Of a stretch of DNA of 64,000 nt, positions 31,745-43,531 are shown in pieces (position 1 is the stretch's first letter; every line of letters begins with the position of its first letter). The notes under the pieces were generated by a model. It saw only the letters and a list, made by a program, of their open reading frames with translations. It was not told where the DNA came from and made no database searches. Position numbers and translations under genes: made by a program. The DNA comes from Glebionis coronaria (Eukaryota > Streptophyta > Magnoliopsida > Asterales > Asteraceae), in assembly GCA_025667525.1 (NCBI GenBank), contig CM046875.1:204596271-204660270 (forward strand). Direction: 5' to 3'.

Positions 31745-34700
31745 TGTAACACCCCATTTTGATAAATGGAATGTCACGCATAATTATGGCGTGTCACCAA
31801 AGCATACAAGGATAAATGTCTGAAACATTACATGACCATAGGGATAACCAGAATCAAACATCGGTTCCCAAACATAAGCCCAAAACATAATAAAGTAAAA
31901 GAAATGAATGAAAGACTAAGCAAGCATAAGCTTATGAAGGCAAAAAGGAAAAGAAGTCTCTAGCAGCTTCCATCCTATGCACGTCCTCCAAATGCTCGAG
32001 TCTTTCCTAGGGTACCTGCCGTTTTGGGACATGGAAAGGAAAGTAACGGCTGAGCAAAACGCTTAGTGCACGGATATAGACATAGTATAAGTGACTAAAA
32101 CATAATAGAGACTTAATAGCAGCGGAAATGTATAAGTCCTGGAAAACCTGGAACATGTTCATAAAACTGGTTTTATAGTTTGAAAAGCCTTATGCTTATC
32201 TTATGAAAAATGTTTAACATATTTTACCATTAGCCAATATAGGTCATGAAAATCCACCGTGCATGAATACTTCGAGGGGTGACCTCATCATGCAAATTAG
32301 AGGGGCTGCCTCTAATTTAATATACTAGTTTTTGGGTAGGAGGGATCAGCTCCTTGTGAATGATGCAAGGCACACACCACATTCACCATGAAATCCTGAA
32401 TAAAAACATGTAACTAGGATGCACCCATACGCCCCACATGATAAATATAAATAAATGGCCAAAAGTGGAAGGGATGCCACGAGAAATCACTCCGCCATGT
32501 TGAAGTCATAACATCAGTGCCTCTAATGTTATGGTTATGGTACCTCCATAACTAGGTGAAACTGGTCATGCATGTATATGGCTATAGGTAATCTTAATTA
32601 AACATAAGCAATCAAACACATAACTTATACTACGGGAAAACAGTTGGCTGCATACGGGGAATCCTAATAAGGAAAGAATGTCCATACTGAAAGGATGGGA
32701 ATCCGTACCTTATGTCCAGTGAACGAAGAAGATGAACTGAGAGGAATCCTACTTCTGTAACACTAATGCTACATAAATACATACATGAATAAGTATCTGT
32801 TTACTAAATACGTAGCTGGTTTTATGTCATGACTTAGCTTATTTTATATGCTCTTACCATGTTTTACTGTTTAAAGCCTTAAACTGTGATTATCTTATAT
32901 TCTGTTTAATCTGATTAAGTATTTCTGGTATTGCATGTATTATTATACTTACTGTGTAATAATAAGTAACTTTCCGTAAATAGCAGGTTTCCTAAAATAG
33001 AATGTTTCCAAAAATAGAAAGTTTCCAAAAATAGAAAGTTACCAAAAATAGAAAGTTTCCAAAAATAGAAAGTTTCTAAAAATAGAAAGTTTCCAAAAAT
33101 AGAAAGTTTCCAAAAATAGAAAGTTTCCAAAAATAGAAAGTTTCCAAAAATAGAAAGTTTCCAAAAATAGAATTACTGCTTAAAATAGATAAGTTTCTAA
33201 AAATAGAAATTTTCCATAAATAGATCAGCTTCCTTAATTAAATAAGTTTCTATAAATAGATTAGCTGCCTGAAATGAATAAGTTTCTAAAAATAGAAGGT
33301 TTCCATAAATAGATTAGCTGCCTTATTTAATTAAGTTTCTAAAAATATAAAGTTTCCATAATTAGAAATAAGCTGGTTAAATAAGCTAAGTATATAAGCC
33401 TAAGTGTTTTTATGATTATTTTCTAAGTCATATGATATAATGTATAGTTTAATAATTATTTCATGTAATTAATTTAAACTATAGGTTAAAATATTTAATT
33501 AAAGTATAACATTTTAATTAAATAAAGTTAAATACTTAGGTTAAAACATGTATTATTATTTATTAATAATATAACCTATGTCATGTTAATTATTTAATTA
33601 TAACCATGGTTTTTAAATAATTAATTAATTAATTAATTATAACCATAAGTCTTAAAAATATAAAATACTTAGGTTAGTAATTTCATGATTTTAATAATTA
33701 AAATAACCTAAGTCATGTTATTAAATTAATCATGTCATATTATTAATTTAATTTTAACATAAGATCATAAAAATAAAAATAATCTAAACATACACCATGT
33801 ACCGGATCTAGACTAAAAACCATGAACCAGACATGAAATCGACACCATACCCCGAACCACTTCGGGGTTCCCTTTGGTTTGCTGCTTCCGTGGGACCCAC
33901 ATCACCAAACCGGGACCTTGAGGTCTCGATGGTGGTCCATGTGCCAAGCCGAGACCCCTTAGGGGTTCGGTTTAGGCGTCGGCTAGACAAACACCCCTAA
34001 AAACCCTTGTTTTGATCTACCCCGAAATCATAAACATGTTAGATCTATGTTTTTAATTAGGTTTTTAAAACATCATGTTCTTATTTAATTTTTTAAATCC
34101 AAAACAAAAGAAAAAGGATTAAAAAGGTATACCGAATACGTGGATCGACCAAGGATGAACACACACGAACTCTTGCATAAATTCCAAGATCAAAATCAAC
34201 CCGAACACCCGTCCATGGTTTTTTATGGGTGGCGGCCAAAAGAGGAACAAAGGAAGAAAGAAGAAATCTTTTTAGGGTTTTTGTAAAATTCTTCTGTAGA
34301 AAAAATGAGTAGTGTAATTTTCCTTAACCTCCTTTTAGTAAAAATTGATGGGCTAAGCCCATCCTCCCTCCTAAATTTAGTGGTAATGGGTCCCACAAGG
34401 GGTAACCCGAATGTTTTCCGTGTCTAATTAATAAGTGTGTTCTCGTGTTCGTGTTTTACGTGTTTGTTCGTGTTTATATGTGTTCGCGTTTTGTGTGTTC
34501 TCGTTAAATAATCACCTTGACCTAATATATTTATTTAAGCTCGTAATAAATATATATATAATTAATAATAGTTCATGATTTAATTACGATCGTGATTTCA
34601 TGATCGCATGTTCGTGATTAATTATTGTCAAATAATTATTGCGTGTTCGTGCGTAGTAAATACTTATCGTGTACTAACACGTACGTAATACGTAATATCC

Positions 34701-34797
34701 TAACACGTAAACGTAATCGTACTATACAAGGAAAGTTTTAATCTAGTACATACGATCTTAAGGGTACCATTCATGGTAAAAGCATGCGGGTTTTACA
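31745..34797 (-). repeat. ChrD 3' LTR
   Basis: 3,053 bp, TG...CA in minus sense (TGTAAAACCCGC to GGGGTGTTACA). It includes the 17-bp minisatellite at 32987-33173, an AT-rich core with TTAATTAATTAA runs (33400-33770), and the palindrome GATGGGCTAAGCCCATC (34347-34363), about 430 bp from its 5' end. The 33808-33990 frame is not conserved as a gene in any known family. Confidence 0.92.
32987..33173. repeat. 17-bp minisatellite in the ChrD 3' LTR, 11 copies
   Basis: Unit GTTTCCAAAAATAGAAA. Eleven copies fit exactly in 187 bp, several identical and a few with one change. The partner LTR has nine. Confidence 0.92.
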
Positions 34798-34837
34798 ACT
34801 CTTCCCCCCTAAAAAGAATAATTCGTCCCCGAATTAT
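34798..34837 (-). promoter_or_regulatory. ChrD polypurine tract and adjacent GGGA-loop hairpin
   Basis: The minus strand has AGGGGGGAAGAGT abutting the LTR. A perfect 8-bp stem ATAATTCG / CGAATTAT with loop GGGA lies at 34818-34837, 20 nt from the LTR. Confidence 0.75.
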
Positions 34838-36279
34838 AGATAACTTAACTGGAAGCGAAACATACCCGAATCAGACTGGAAAGGTATGCAAAATAACAGA
34901 AATGAAGGTGACATAGTAGAAGGGAACGTGGAACGTGACATGTCTTGAAAAGACATGGAACGTGACATGACTGAAAGGACATATCTAATCGATAAGAGAA
35001 AAAAACGGATAAGATGTCCGGATGAACCTGTCCGTTTCCAAGTGGCTTCCATCTTGGAACGGTTCCTTCATAAGATCTTGAAACGAATGATAAGTCTTGG
35101 TCCTCCTGACCTTGACTTGGAATACGAAGAAGTTCTTGGTTATCAACGTAAGGTAGATCCCCTAAATTCGATCGAGGGAATAAGAATTAATCGTGTAAGA
35201 GTAACTGAAACGTTACGATGCAAGACAATCTGACTTAACTGATAATTAGAAACGATGCGCGAGACATAAAGAAACATAGTACGTGAAAATTTCTGAACGT
35301 GATACGTGAAAAATTTTGAGCGTGCTACGTGAAGATATGGCGAGTGTAGTATGAGTAAACATATCGTGATCCATGATACGTGTAACATATCTTGATCATG
35401 ATACGAGGAACGTGGAATGAACATGACATGTGAAACATATCGTGATCATAGAATACAATGGCGGTAACGCCAAACGCTACAAGGTGAGACATAGAATATG
35501 ACGAGAAACGTCTATCTGAGGATAGGGAGTTATACTAACTTGGGTCTGGTCTCTCAAGTTCTTGCAAAACTTCCCAAAATGAGAAAAACAACATAAAATC
35601 GTAAGCCGAGATGCCATCATGAACGTTAATAGTGTCATGAATGCGAGTGCAAAAGCAAGTCGTGGAATTAGAATTAAGACGTGAAGTAAATAAGGAGCAC
35701 AATTGTGAATCTTTGTCTGACCCGATAACTGAGGGATTTCCAAGTGATCGGATGAGCCTTGGCTGGAACATGTCCGATCAATCTGTTAGTTCTGAAATCC
35801 GTACGGATGTAATGATTCTGCAGACTTGATCAAACTGTGGACAATAACCCAGATAGCATCATGCTTCTTCTGAGTTTGCTGAAATCTGGTAACTAAAATC
35901 CATGGAGATCTTGTCCCTTTCGATTCACAATTTCATATGATGAAAACATCCCAGTCTGTTGGTGTCCTATCTTAACCTGTTTGTATGACAGGTATGAAGA
36001 TATGAACGTAACTGTATCTTGCTTCATCGAACTTGATACATAGGAGTTTGCGAAACTCTGACTCTATGAATCGAAACTTCTCTTAGCGTAGGATTTTCTA
36101 GAACACCTAATGTAGTCTAGGGTTCTCTCCTTTACGCATAAGCTGAGTCATGGTAAGATTAACCGTAGGAAGCCATGTGATTCAGCGTGTCACTGAAATC
36201 AAACAGAATTGATAGTGGAAAAAATTTCCAGGGTAAAATTTCTCTTGTCATAGAATTTGCAATATAGTGCAGATATGGT
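34838..36279 (-). other. ChrD degenerate pol 3' part
   Basis: No open reading frame with recognisable domains. Weak traces of Ty3 pol downstream of RT may be present, but I could not assign RNase H, integrase or chromodomain with confidence. Many GTGACATG-like words repeat at 34930-35420. Confidence 0.5.
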
Positions 36280-36650
36280 CTTCCTGTTCTTCTCTAGGCT
36301 TGGAGGAAATCAGGTTATCCTCAACGAAAACACTGATGAATTTGCTTATGAGTCATGGAAACTCATTATTATAATGCGGCTGGAGCATTGATGAGACTAA
36401 ATCAAAATCATACATCTAGCATGACCGAGTCGTGTACGAATAGCAGTCATGGACATGTCCTGCTCTTTCACTCGTCACTATTGGCAGCATGATCATGAGT
36501 TCGATCTTGGAAAAGTGATTAACACTATAAGGTTGATTGGACATGTTGTCAATACGTGGAGGAGAATAACGGTCATGAATGGTGATTTATTTTAAATCGA
36601 CGGTAGTCGACACAAAATCTCATGGTACCATTCTTCTCCTTGTAGGTTCT
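36280..36650 (-). pseudogene. ChrD reverse transcriptase remnant
   Basis: Minus-strand translation in shifting frames gives MRFCVDYRRFKI (Ty3 MRxCVDYRxLNK), then DRYSPPRIDNM (DRYPLPRIDD), then INAPAA (TNAPAAF), then KFISVFVEDNLISS (KFVxVFIDDILIYS). The catalytic YVDD/FIDD is replaced by VEDN. The spacing between motifs is wrong, so internal deletions have occurred. This shows that ChrD descends from an autonomous Ty3 element. Confidence 0.75.
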
Positions 36651-37227
36651 TCTGGAGTGTAAGGGACACTTTTGGAATAATCCGTTGGTTATGCGTACAA
36701 GGACTTCAGTAGTCGTGTCTTATTGACAGCTAGAAAGTTTAGCAATCATGGCTAACAAAGCACGTGCTTGGAAAGCATAGATAAATTGTACAGATTTTCC
36801 TGATGGAAAATCAAGCTGAATGTATTCAGGAGCCTGAACATTACTGCACATAATTATGAATCATAGCATGGTGTGCTGTTCATAGTCCATAATTAGGATA
36901 AACTTCAACTCGTGTCTGTCCGAGGAAATGCGTTAGCAGCTTGGATCTCATCATTAAGCTGAAGGAAAACCTTCGTATACATGGGAATACAAGAGGCGTC
37001 CTTCATGGTCATGAATATATGAAAGAAATGAAAGTGACATCGGCAACGTGACAATTCTCACTGATGCGCCCGTAATGGTATTGAAATTCTTGTGGCCTGA
37101 TTAATACATGGCACAACAAGATGGATATACCCTTGGAGGGTACCCTAAATTTCTAGAAATGTTCCATAGTTGGACGTGAGTCATGTGTCTTAACTCTTGT
37201 CTTGGAACTATAAGCATGACATATGTC

Positions 37228-37383
37228 TTGACTGGTGTCTTGACATGTGTCTTCAGGAAGTATACGTGAGACATGTGTCTTGACTGATGTCTTGACATGT
37301 GTCTTCCGAAAGTATACGTGAGACATGTGTCTTGACTGATGTCTTGACATGTGTCTCGAGACGTAAAATAATAGAAGTACAAT
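37228..37383. repeat. Three 52-bp tandem repeats in the ChrD interior
   Basis: Copies start at 37228, 37280 and 37332. Each contains TTGACTGATGTCTTGACATG and GTATACGTGAGACATGTGTC. The unit contains several self-complementary GACATGTGTC-type words. Confidence 0.85.
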
Positions 37384-37970
37384 AATAGATTATTATGCCA
37401 GACTTGGCGGATCCGTTGGGCTACTGATCCTTTGTATGTCTGATCACGTCCGCGGCCGGAGCCTCGGTTGCGATTTCCAGGATAGTTTCTGTCATAGTAG
37501 TGATTACTATTGTCCTGTCTGTCAGTACCATGACGGTCATTCTCATGACCGTGATTCATGTAACTATTCAGCTGAGTGGCCGGCTGGTACCGGTTTGCAC
37601 TCATATGGCTGAAATGACAGCTGAATGACGTGTGACATGTAACTAAGAATTAGGGACAATGATTGATGGAAATCATCTGATGGTGAAGCATCTTCTCATC
37701 CAATTGCTTTGCTACGACACCTTTGTCTTCGTCTTGTAGGATCTCCAGGTTGTGAACAGCATCCGCATCTCGTAGCGTCTCCGAACGTCAGCAGCATCAA
37801 CCTTTAGTAGCATCTCCAAGTTATGAGCGACATCAGCAATTTGTAGAGTATCAGCAAGTGGAAGTACGCACGTGGGATAAGGAACATGGAGTACACATGG
37901 AATGTAAATGAAATGATCGGTATGGGGGTCGATCATTTGTCATGATTTAAGGAAAGTAAATCGGTTAAAC
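37384..37970 (-). pseudogene. ChrD gag remnant, basic C-terminal region
   Basis: The minus-strand frame from 37604 reads MSANRYQPATQLNSYMNHGH, NSNHYYDRNYPGNRNRGSGR and GRDQTYKGSVAQRIRQ. The Asn/Arg/Gly-rich composition and position between PBS and RT fit the linker of a gag nucleocapsid region, but no CCHC knuckle is visible. This is an inference from context. Confidence 0.4.
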
Positions 37971-38940
37971 GGTTAGGAAAACCATCATGATAACCTAGCA
38001 GTATTAGCATAGACATCATTCTGGTTATAACGGAAACGTTAAAGTGTGGTTATACAAAATTCAACGATGCTTTGCCTGACAGCATGATCGGTGAAAACAA
38101 CCATGACTATCATGAAAGCATGATTCAATGAAATCTAACAATGTCTTGCAGGACAACGTAAATAATAAAAGAGGCGTAAAACATAATCAACATGAAGACG
38201 GAATTATCATGAAGAAACATGAAACCATCTATCACGAAGAAGTGTATAACATAATCAGCATGAAACTGAAGTTAACCATGACAGTATGAAAACATACTTG
38301 ACATAAAAACATAATAACTTATGAGGGGACATGAAAAAAAAATTTATGCCAATTTAAATCATGAGAAAAATTTTATGCATGAAAAAAAAACAGTGCATGA
38401 ATGCGTAATGTAGTCTATAAAACCTTTATATGTGAGAGGGAACGCCTATGGGTCGGTTCCAAAACAAAAGACATGGCGAGGGGACGCCTATGGGTTGGTC
38501 CCAAAGTTAAAAGTTTCGATAAAAGCACATGCGACTCAATAGGGCCAGTCCTGTACCAACCATTACTTAGTCATAATCCCTGCAACAATGATACATGAAA
38601 CATAAATAAATGAAACTCATCTGTCAAAACTTATCAGAGAAAAATTTTATGTGACTAATTATGAACTACTGGGGTTCAGTCCACATAGCCACAGTTCTCG
38701 AGGAACATTATGCATGAAATAATGACAAATAACTAAATATGAACGACGGTTTTCCATCCATATTAGTAAAACAATATCGATGAAAACATCAAGGTTAAAA
38801 CCTCAAGGTGCTGAAAACATCATGGTTAAAGCAACAATGCGCTGAAAACATCAATACGTAGAATAACAAACGTTGGCTTAGGAAGCTCCTGGTGACTACC
38901 CACTAGTCACATGTCGAGTTTTAGAGCCTACAGGTCGAAG
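37971..38940 (-). other. ChrD 5' leader and unrecognised sequence
   Basis: AT-rich and without open frames of note. It repeatedly contains CATGA/ATCATG words and ends at the PBS (TGGTATCAGAGCCAAGG, minus 38957-38941). Confidence 0.6.
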
Positions 38941-38961
38941 CCTTGGCTCTGATACCATAAT

Positions 38962-41900
38962 TGTAACACCCGATTTTGATAAATGGAATGTCACGCGTAA
39001 TTATGGCGTGTCACCAAAGCATACAAGGATAAATGTTTGAAACATTACATGACCATAGGGATAACCAGAATCAAACATCAGTTCCCAAACATAAGCCCAA
39101 AACATAATAAAGTAAAAGAAATGAATGAATGACTAAGCAAGCATAAGTATATGAAGGCAAAAAGGAAAATAAGTCTCTAGCAGCTTCCATCCTATGCACG
39201 TCCTCCAAATGCTAGAGTCTTTCCTAGGGTACCTGCCGTTTTGGGACATGGAAAGGAAAGTAACAGCTGAGCAAAACGCTCAGTGCACGGATATAGACAT
39301 AGTATAAGTGACTAAAACATAATAGAGACTTAATAGCAGCGGAAATGTATAAGTCCTGGAAAACCTGGAACATGTTCATAAAACTGGTTTTATAGTTTGA
39401 AAAGCCTTATGTTTATCTTATGAAAAATGTTTAACATATTTTACCATTAGCCAATATAGGTCATGAAAATCCACCGTGCATGAATACTTGGAGGGGTGAC
39501 CTCATCATGCAAATTAGAGGGGCTGCCTCTAATTTAATATACTGGTTTTTGGGTAGGAGGGATCAGCTCCTTGTGAAGGATGCAAGGCACACACCACATT
39601 CACCATGAAATCCTGAATAAAAACATGTAACTAGGATGCACCCATACGCCCCACATGATAAATATAAATAAATGGCCAAAAGCTGAAGGGACGCCACGAG
39701 CAATCACTCTGCCGTGGTGAAGTCATAACATCAGTGCCTCTAATGTTATGGTTATGAAACCTCCATAACTAGGTGAAACTGGTCATGTATGTATATGGCT
39801 ATAGGTAATCTTAATTAAACATAAGTAATCAAACACATAACTTATACTACGGGAAAACAGTTGGCTGCATACGAGGAATCCTAATAAGGAAAGAATGTCC
39901 ATACTGAAAGGACGGGAATCCGTACCTTATGTCCAGTGAACGAAGAAGATGAACTGAGAGGAATCCTACTTCCGTAACACTAGTGCTACATAAATACATA
40001 CATGAATAAGTATCTGCTTACTAAATACGTAGCTGGTTTATGTCATGTCTTAGCTTATTTTATATGTTCTTACCATGTTTTACTGTTTAAAGCCTTAAAC
40101 TGTGATTATCTTATATTCTGTTTAATCTGATTAAGTATTTCTGGTATTGCATGTATTATTATACTTACTGTGTAATAATAAGTAACTTTCCAAAAATAGC
40201 AGGTTTCCTAAAATAGAAAGTTTCCAAAAAAAGAAAGTTTCCAAAAATAGAAAGTTACCAAAAATAGAAAGTTTCCAAAAATAGAAAGTTTCCAAAAATA
40301 GAAACTTTCCAAAATAGAAAGTTTCCAAAAATAGAAAGTTTCCAAAAATAGAATTACTGCTTAAAATACATAAGTTTCTAAAAATAGAAAGTTTCCATAA
40401 ATAGATCAGCTGCCTTAATTAAATAAGTTTCCATAAATAGATTAGCTGCCTGAAATGAATAAGTTTCTAAAAATAGAAGGTTTCCATAAATAGATTAGCT
40501 GCCTTATTTAATTAAGTTTCTAAAAATAGAAAGTTTCCATAATTAGAAATAAGCTGGTTAAATAAGCTAAGTATATAAGCCTAAGTGTTTTCATGATTAT
40601 TTTCTAAGTCATATGATATAATGTGTAGTTTAATAATTATTTCATGTAATTAATTTAAACTATAGGTTAAAATATTTAATTAAAGTATAACATGTTTTTA
40701 ATTAAATAAAGTTAAATACTTAGGTTAAAACATGTATTATTATTTATTAATAATATAACCTAAGTCATGTTAATTAATTAATTATAACCATGGTTTTTAA
40801 ATAATTAATTAATTAATTAATTATAACCATAAGTCTTAAAAATATAAAATACTTAGGTTAGTAATTTCATGATTTTAATAATTAAAATAACCTAAGTCAT
40901 GTTATTAAATTAATCATGTCATATTATTAATTTAATTTTAACATAAGATCATAAAAATAAAAATAATCTAAACATACACCATGAACCGGATCTAGACTAA
41001 AAACCATGAACCGGACATGAAATCGACACCATACCCCGAACCACTTCGGGGTTCCCTTTGGTTTGCTGCTGCCGTGGGACCCACATCACCAAACAGGGAC
41101 CTTGAGGTCTCGGTGGTGGTCCATGTGCCAAGCCGAGACCCCTTAGGGGTTCGGTTTAGGCGTCGGCTAGACAAACACCGCTAAAAACCCTTGTTTTGAT
41201 CTACCCCAAAATCATAAACAAGTTAGATCTATGTTTTTAATTAGGTTTTTAAAACATCATGTTCTTATTTAAATTTTTAATCCAAAACAAAAGAAAAAGG
41301 ATTAAAAAGGTATACCGAATACGTGGATCGATCAAGGATGAACACACACGAACTCTTGCATAAATTCCAAGATAAAAAACAACCCGAACACCCTTCCATG
41401 GTGTTTTATGGGTGGCGGCCAAAAGAGGAACAAAGGAAGAAGGAAGAAATCTTTTTAGGGTTTTTGTAAAATTCTTCTAAAGAAAAAAATGAGTAGTGTA
41501 ATTTTTCTTAACCTCCTTTTAGTAAAAATTAATTGGCTAAGCCCATCCTCCCTCCTAAATTTCGTGGTAATGGGGCCCACAAGGGGTAACCCGAATGTTT
41601 TCCCTGTATAATTAATAAGTGTGTTCTCGTGTTCGTATTTTACGTGTTTGTTCGTGTTTATATGTGTTCGCGTTTTGTGTGTTCTCGTTGAATAATTACC
41701 GTGACCTAATATATTTATTTACGCTCGTAATAAATATATATATAATTAATAATAGTTCATGATTTAATTACGATCGTGATTTCATGATTGCATGTTCGTG
41801 ATTAATTATTGTCAAATAATTATTGCGTGTTCGTGCGTAGTAAATACTTATCGTGTACTAACACGTACGTAATACGTAATATCCTAACACGTAATCGTAC

Positions 41901-41975
41901 TATACAAGGAAAGTTTTAATCTAGTACGTACGATCTTAAGGGTACTATTCATGGTAAAAGCATACGGGTTTTACA
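38962..41975 (-). repeat. ChrD 5' LTR
   Basis: 3,014 bp, partner of 31745-34797. Differences include 9 rather than 11 minisatellite units (40203-40354) and loss of one half of the GATGGGCTAAGCCCATC palindrome near 41530. Confidence 0.92.
40203..40354. repeat. 17-bp minisatellite in the ChrD 5' LTR, 9 copies
   Basis: Same unit as 32987-33173. Nine units in 152 bp, one of them 16 bp long with a C at its start. Confidence 0.92.
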
Positions 41976-41980
41976 TCGGG

Positions 41981-43531
41981 TGTGGGAGACGATTGTACGG
42001 GAACGACTCATGTCAATGTTGTACATGTGAGCGGTGCGGAAACGATATCAAAAATACACAATTCATATTCGGATTTTGTCCCTTGTGCAACTCGACTAAT
42101 TCGTCCTTTTTGCATCCACCTCCTGTTCCCCCGTGCATCTATTATGGAAGCGATTCTCATTGGCATGTTTCGTGCCCGGTTCGATACCCGTATGGTCACG
42201 AGCAAGACCCGGGGTACAATTATGACAATGATAATAGCTATCCACAAGACGCACCCAGTCTTTCTCCTTACCCGTTTTGCAACAACTGTGGGGGCCCTCA
42301 CGATACTTCTTATTGTCAACCACTGAATTATTATGAGCCAAATCCGTGTCCTCGGTTTTCTTCACCAATGGATTATTATGAACCAAATCCGTGTTCTAAT
42401 TCTTCTCAACCGATGAATTACTATGAACCACATCCGTGCTATAATTCTGGTTTGCAACATATGGAGCCCCCACATCACACCGTCAATCATCAACCTTCCT
42501 TCGAACATTTGAGCTCACACGAACAATGGGCAACTCTTGTTAAGCAAGGTCAACAAATTCAAGAAGCTTTCAACAAGATCATCGAAAAATGTCAAGAGGA
42601 TCAACGACGGGAGCAAATATCGAATATCGAGACTTATACTCCTCCTCCGGTGTATCCATACTATTACGATGATGATGACGATGAGCCTACTATTTCTTGG
42701 AATGATCTTACTGCTCAATGTCCTAGTGCAATTGTCATCCCTTCTCTCGATATCCCTAACGTGCCTAAGGATGATGATTCATTGAGTGAGCTTAGTGAGT
42801 TTGGTCTCGATAAATTATTTGATGATGAGGTTTGTGACTTACCTGCTATGGAGTTTGAGGACGACGTTGCTCTTACGGAAGAGGTCGATCCTAATGATGA
42901 CGATTTTTCTCCACGATATGAGAATTTCACTTTTGAAATTTCTCAATCTCCACCGGGAGATGCGGGCGATGACGATTTATTCTTTCCGGCTTACGACAAG
43001 TTCACCGATGAACTTGATCTTGTGGATGACGTGGAAGACGTGCTTCTTCGCGATAGATTACGGAAAGTGCACCTTCTTATTGCTCAAATCGAAGAGTTTA
43101 CTTCTCCTTCTCTTTCCGAGTCTTTACCTCCATCTATTACTCCCACTGAAGATAATGACCCATTGCTGGAAGAAATCGGCATTCACTCCATGCCTTCAGG
43201 TATTGATGATAATGATACGGAGGGGGACATTATTTTTGATAATTTGTTGCAGGAAGGTATTGTCCCAAGTCCCCCTCCCGAGCACCTTTCATCCACTCCG
43301 TTAGAGACCATCACGGAGGATGATTGCTTTGACCCGGGAGGTGACATTGATTATGCTATGATTGATAACAATACGGCTTTGCCGCTTGCTCAGCATCCAT
43401 TGTCTTTGGGGGAGGACAATGTGCTTACATTACCCACCCCACCTCCCGTGGATCTTGATTTCACATACTTCTCGTATGTTGAACGGACCTTTCTCTCGTT
43501 CAAGACTTATCCCCCGCCTCTCCTTTGTTGA
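41981..43531 (+). pseudogene. AthE Cys-rich/acidic ORF, main part
   Basis: 516 codons, continuous to the stop at 43531. With the nine codons at 31718 the original product was 525 residues. The N-terminal 150 residues are Cys-rich: CQCCTCERCGN, CPLC, a degenerate knuckle CIYYGSDSHWHVSC (second Cys replaced by Tyr), and an intact knuckle CNNCGGPHDTSYC (C-x2-C-x3-H-x4-C). That last motif has the same CGGPH form as the AthM gag knuckle CETCGGPHSYIDC. Next are three copies of a Met-rich repeat based on (P)MNYYEPNPC, a short coiled coil (QGQQIQEAFNKIIEK), and about 290 residues very rich in Asp/Glu, Pro and Ser. There is no gag core, protease or RT. It may be an RNA-binding accessory protein. I recall similar Cys-rich proteins from Asteraceae repeats. 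Function is not established. Confidence 0.8.

Larger units (their letters stand above)
31745..41975 (-). mobile_element. ChrD: degenerate chromovirus-type element with 3-kb LTRs
   Basis: LTRs are at 31745-34797 (3,053 bp) and 38962-41975 (3,014 bp), with the 5-bp duplication TCGGG at 31740-31744 and 41976-41980. On the minus strand, initiator-Met PBS TGGTATCAGAGCC is at 38941-38957 and a PPT beside 34797. The 4.2-kb interior holds only scraps of gag and RT, in the expected order but without open frames. The LTR pair is very similar, so a defective copy transposed with help in trans rather than decaying in place (inference). It is inserted in the AthE ORF. Confidence 0.94.

Noticed and set aside
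34930..35240. Chromodomain at the end of ChrD pol
   Set aside because: Expected position, but the minus-strand translations do not show convincing chromodomain residues.
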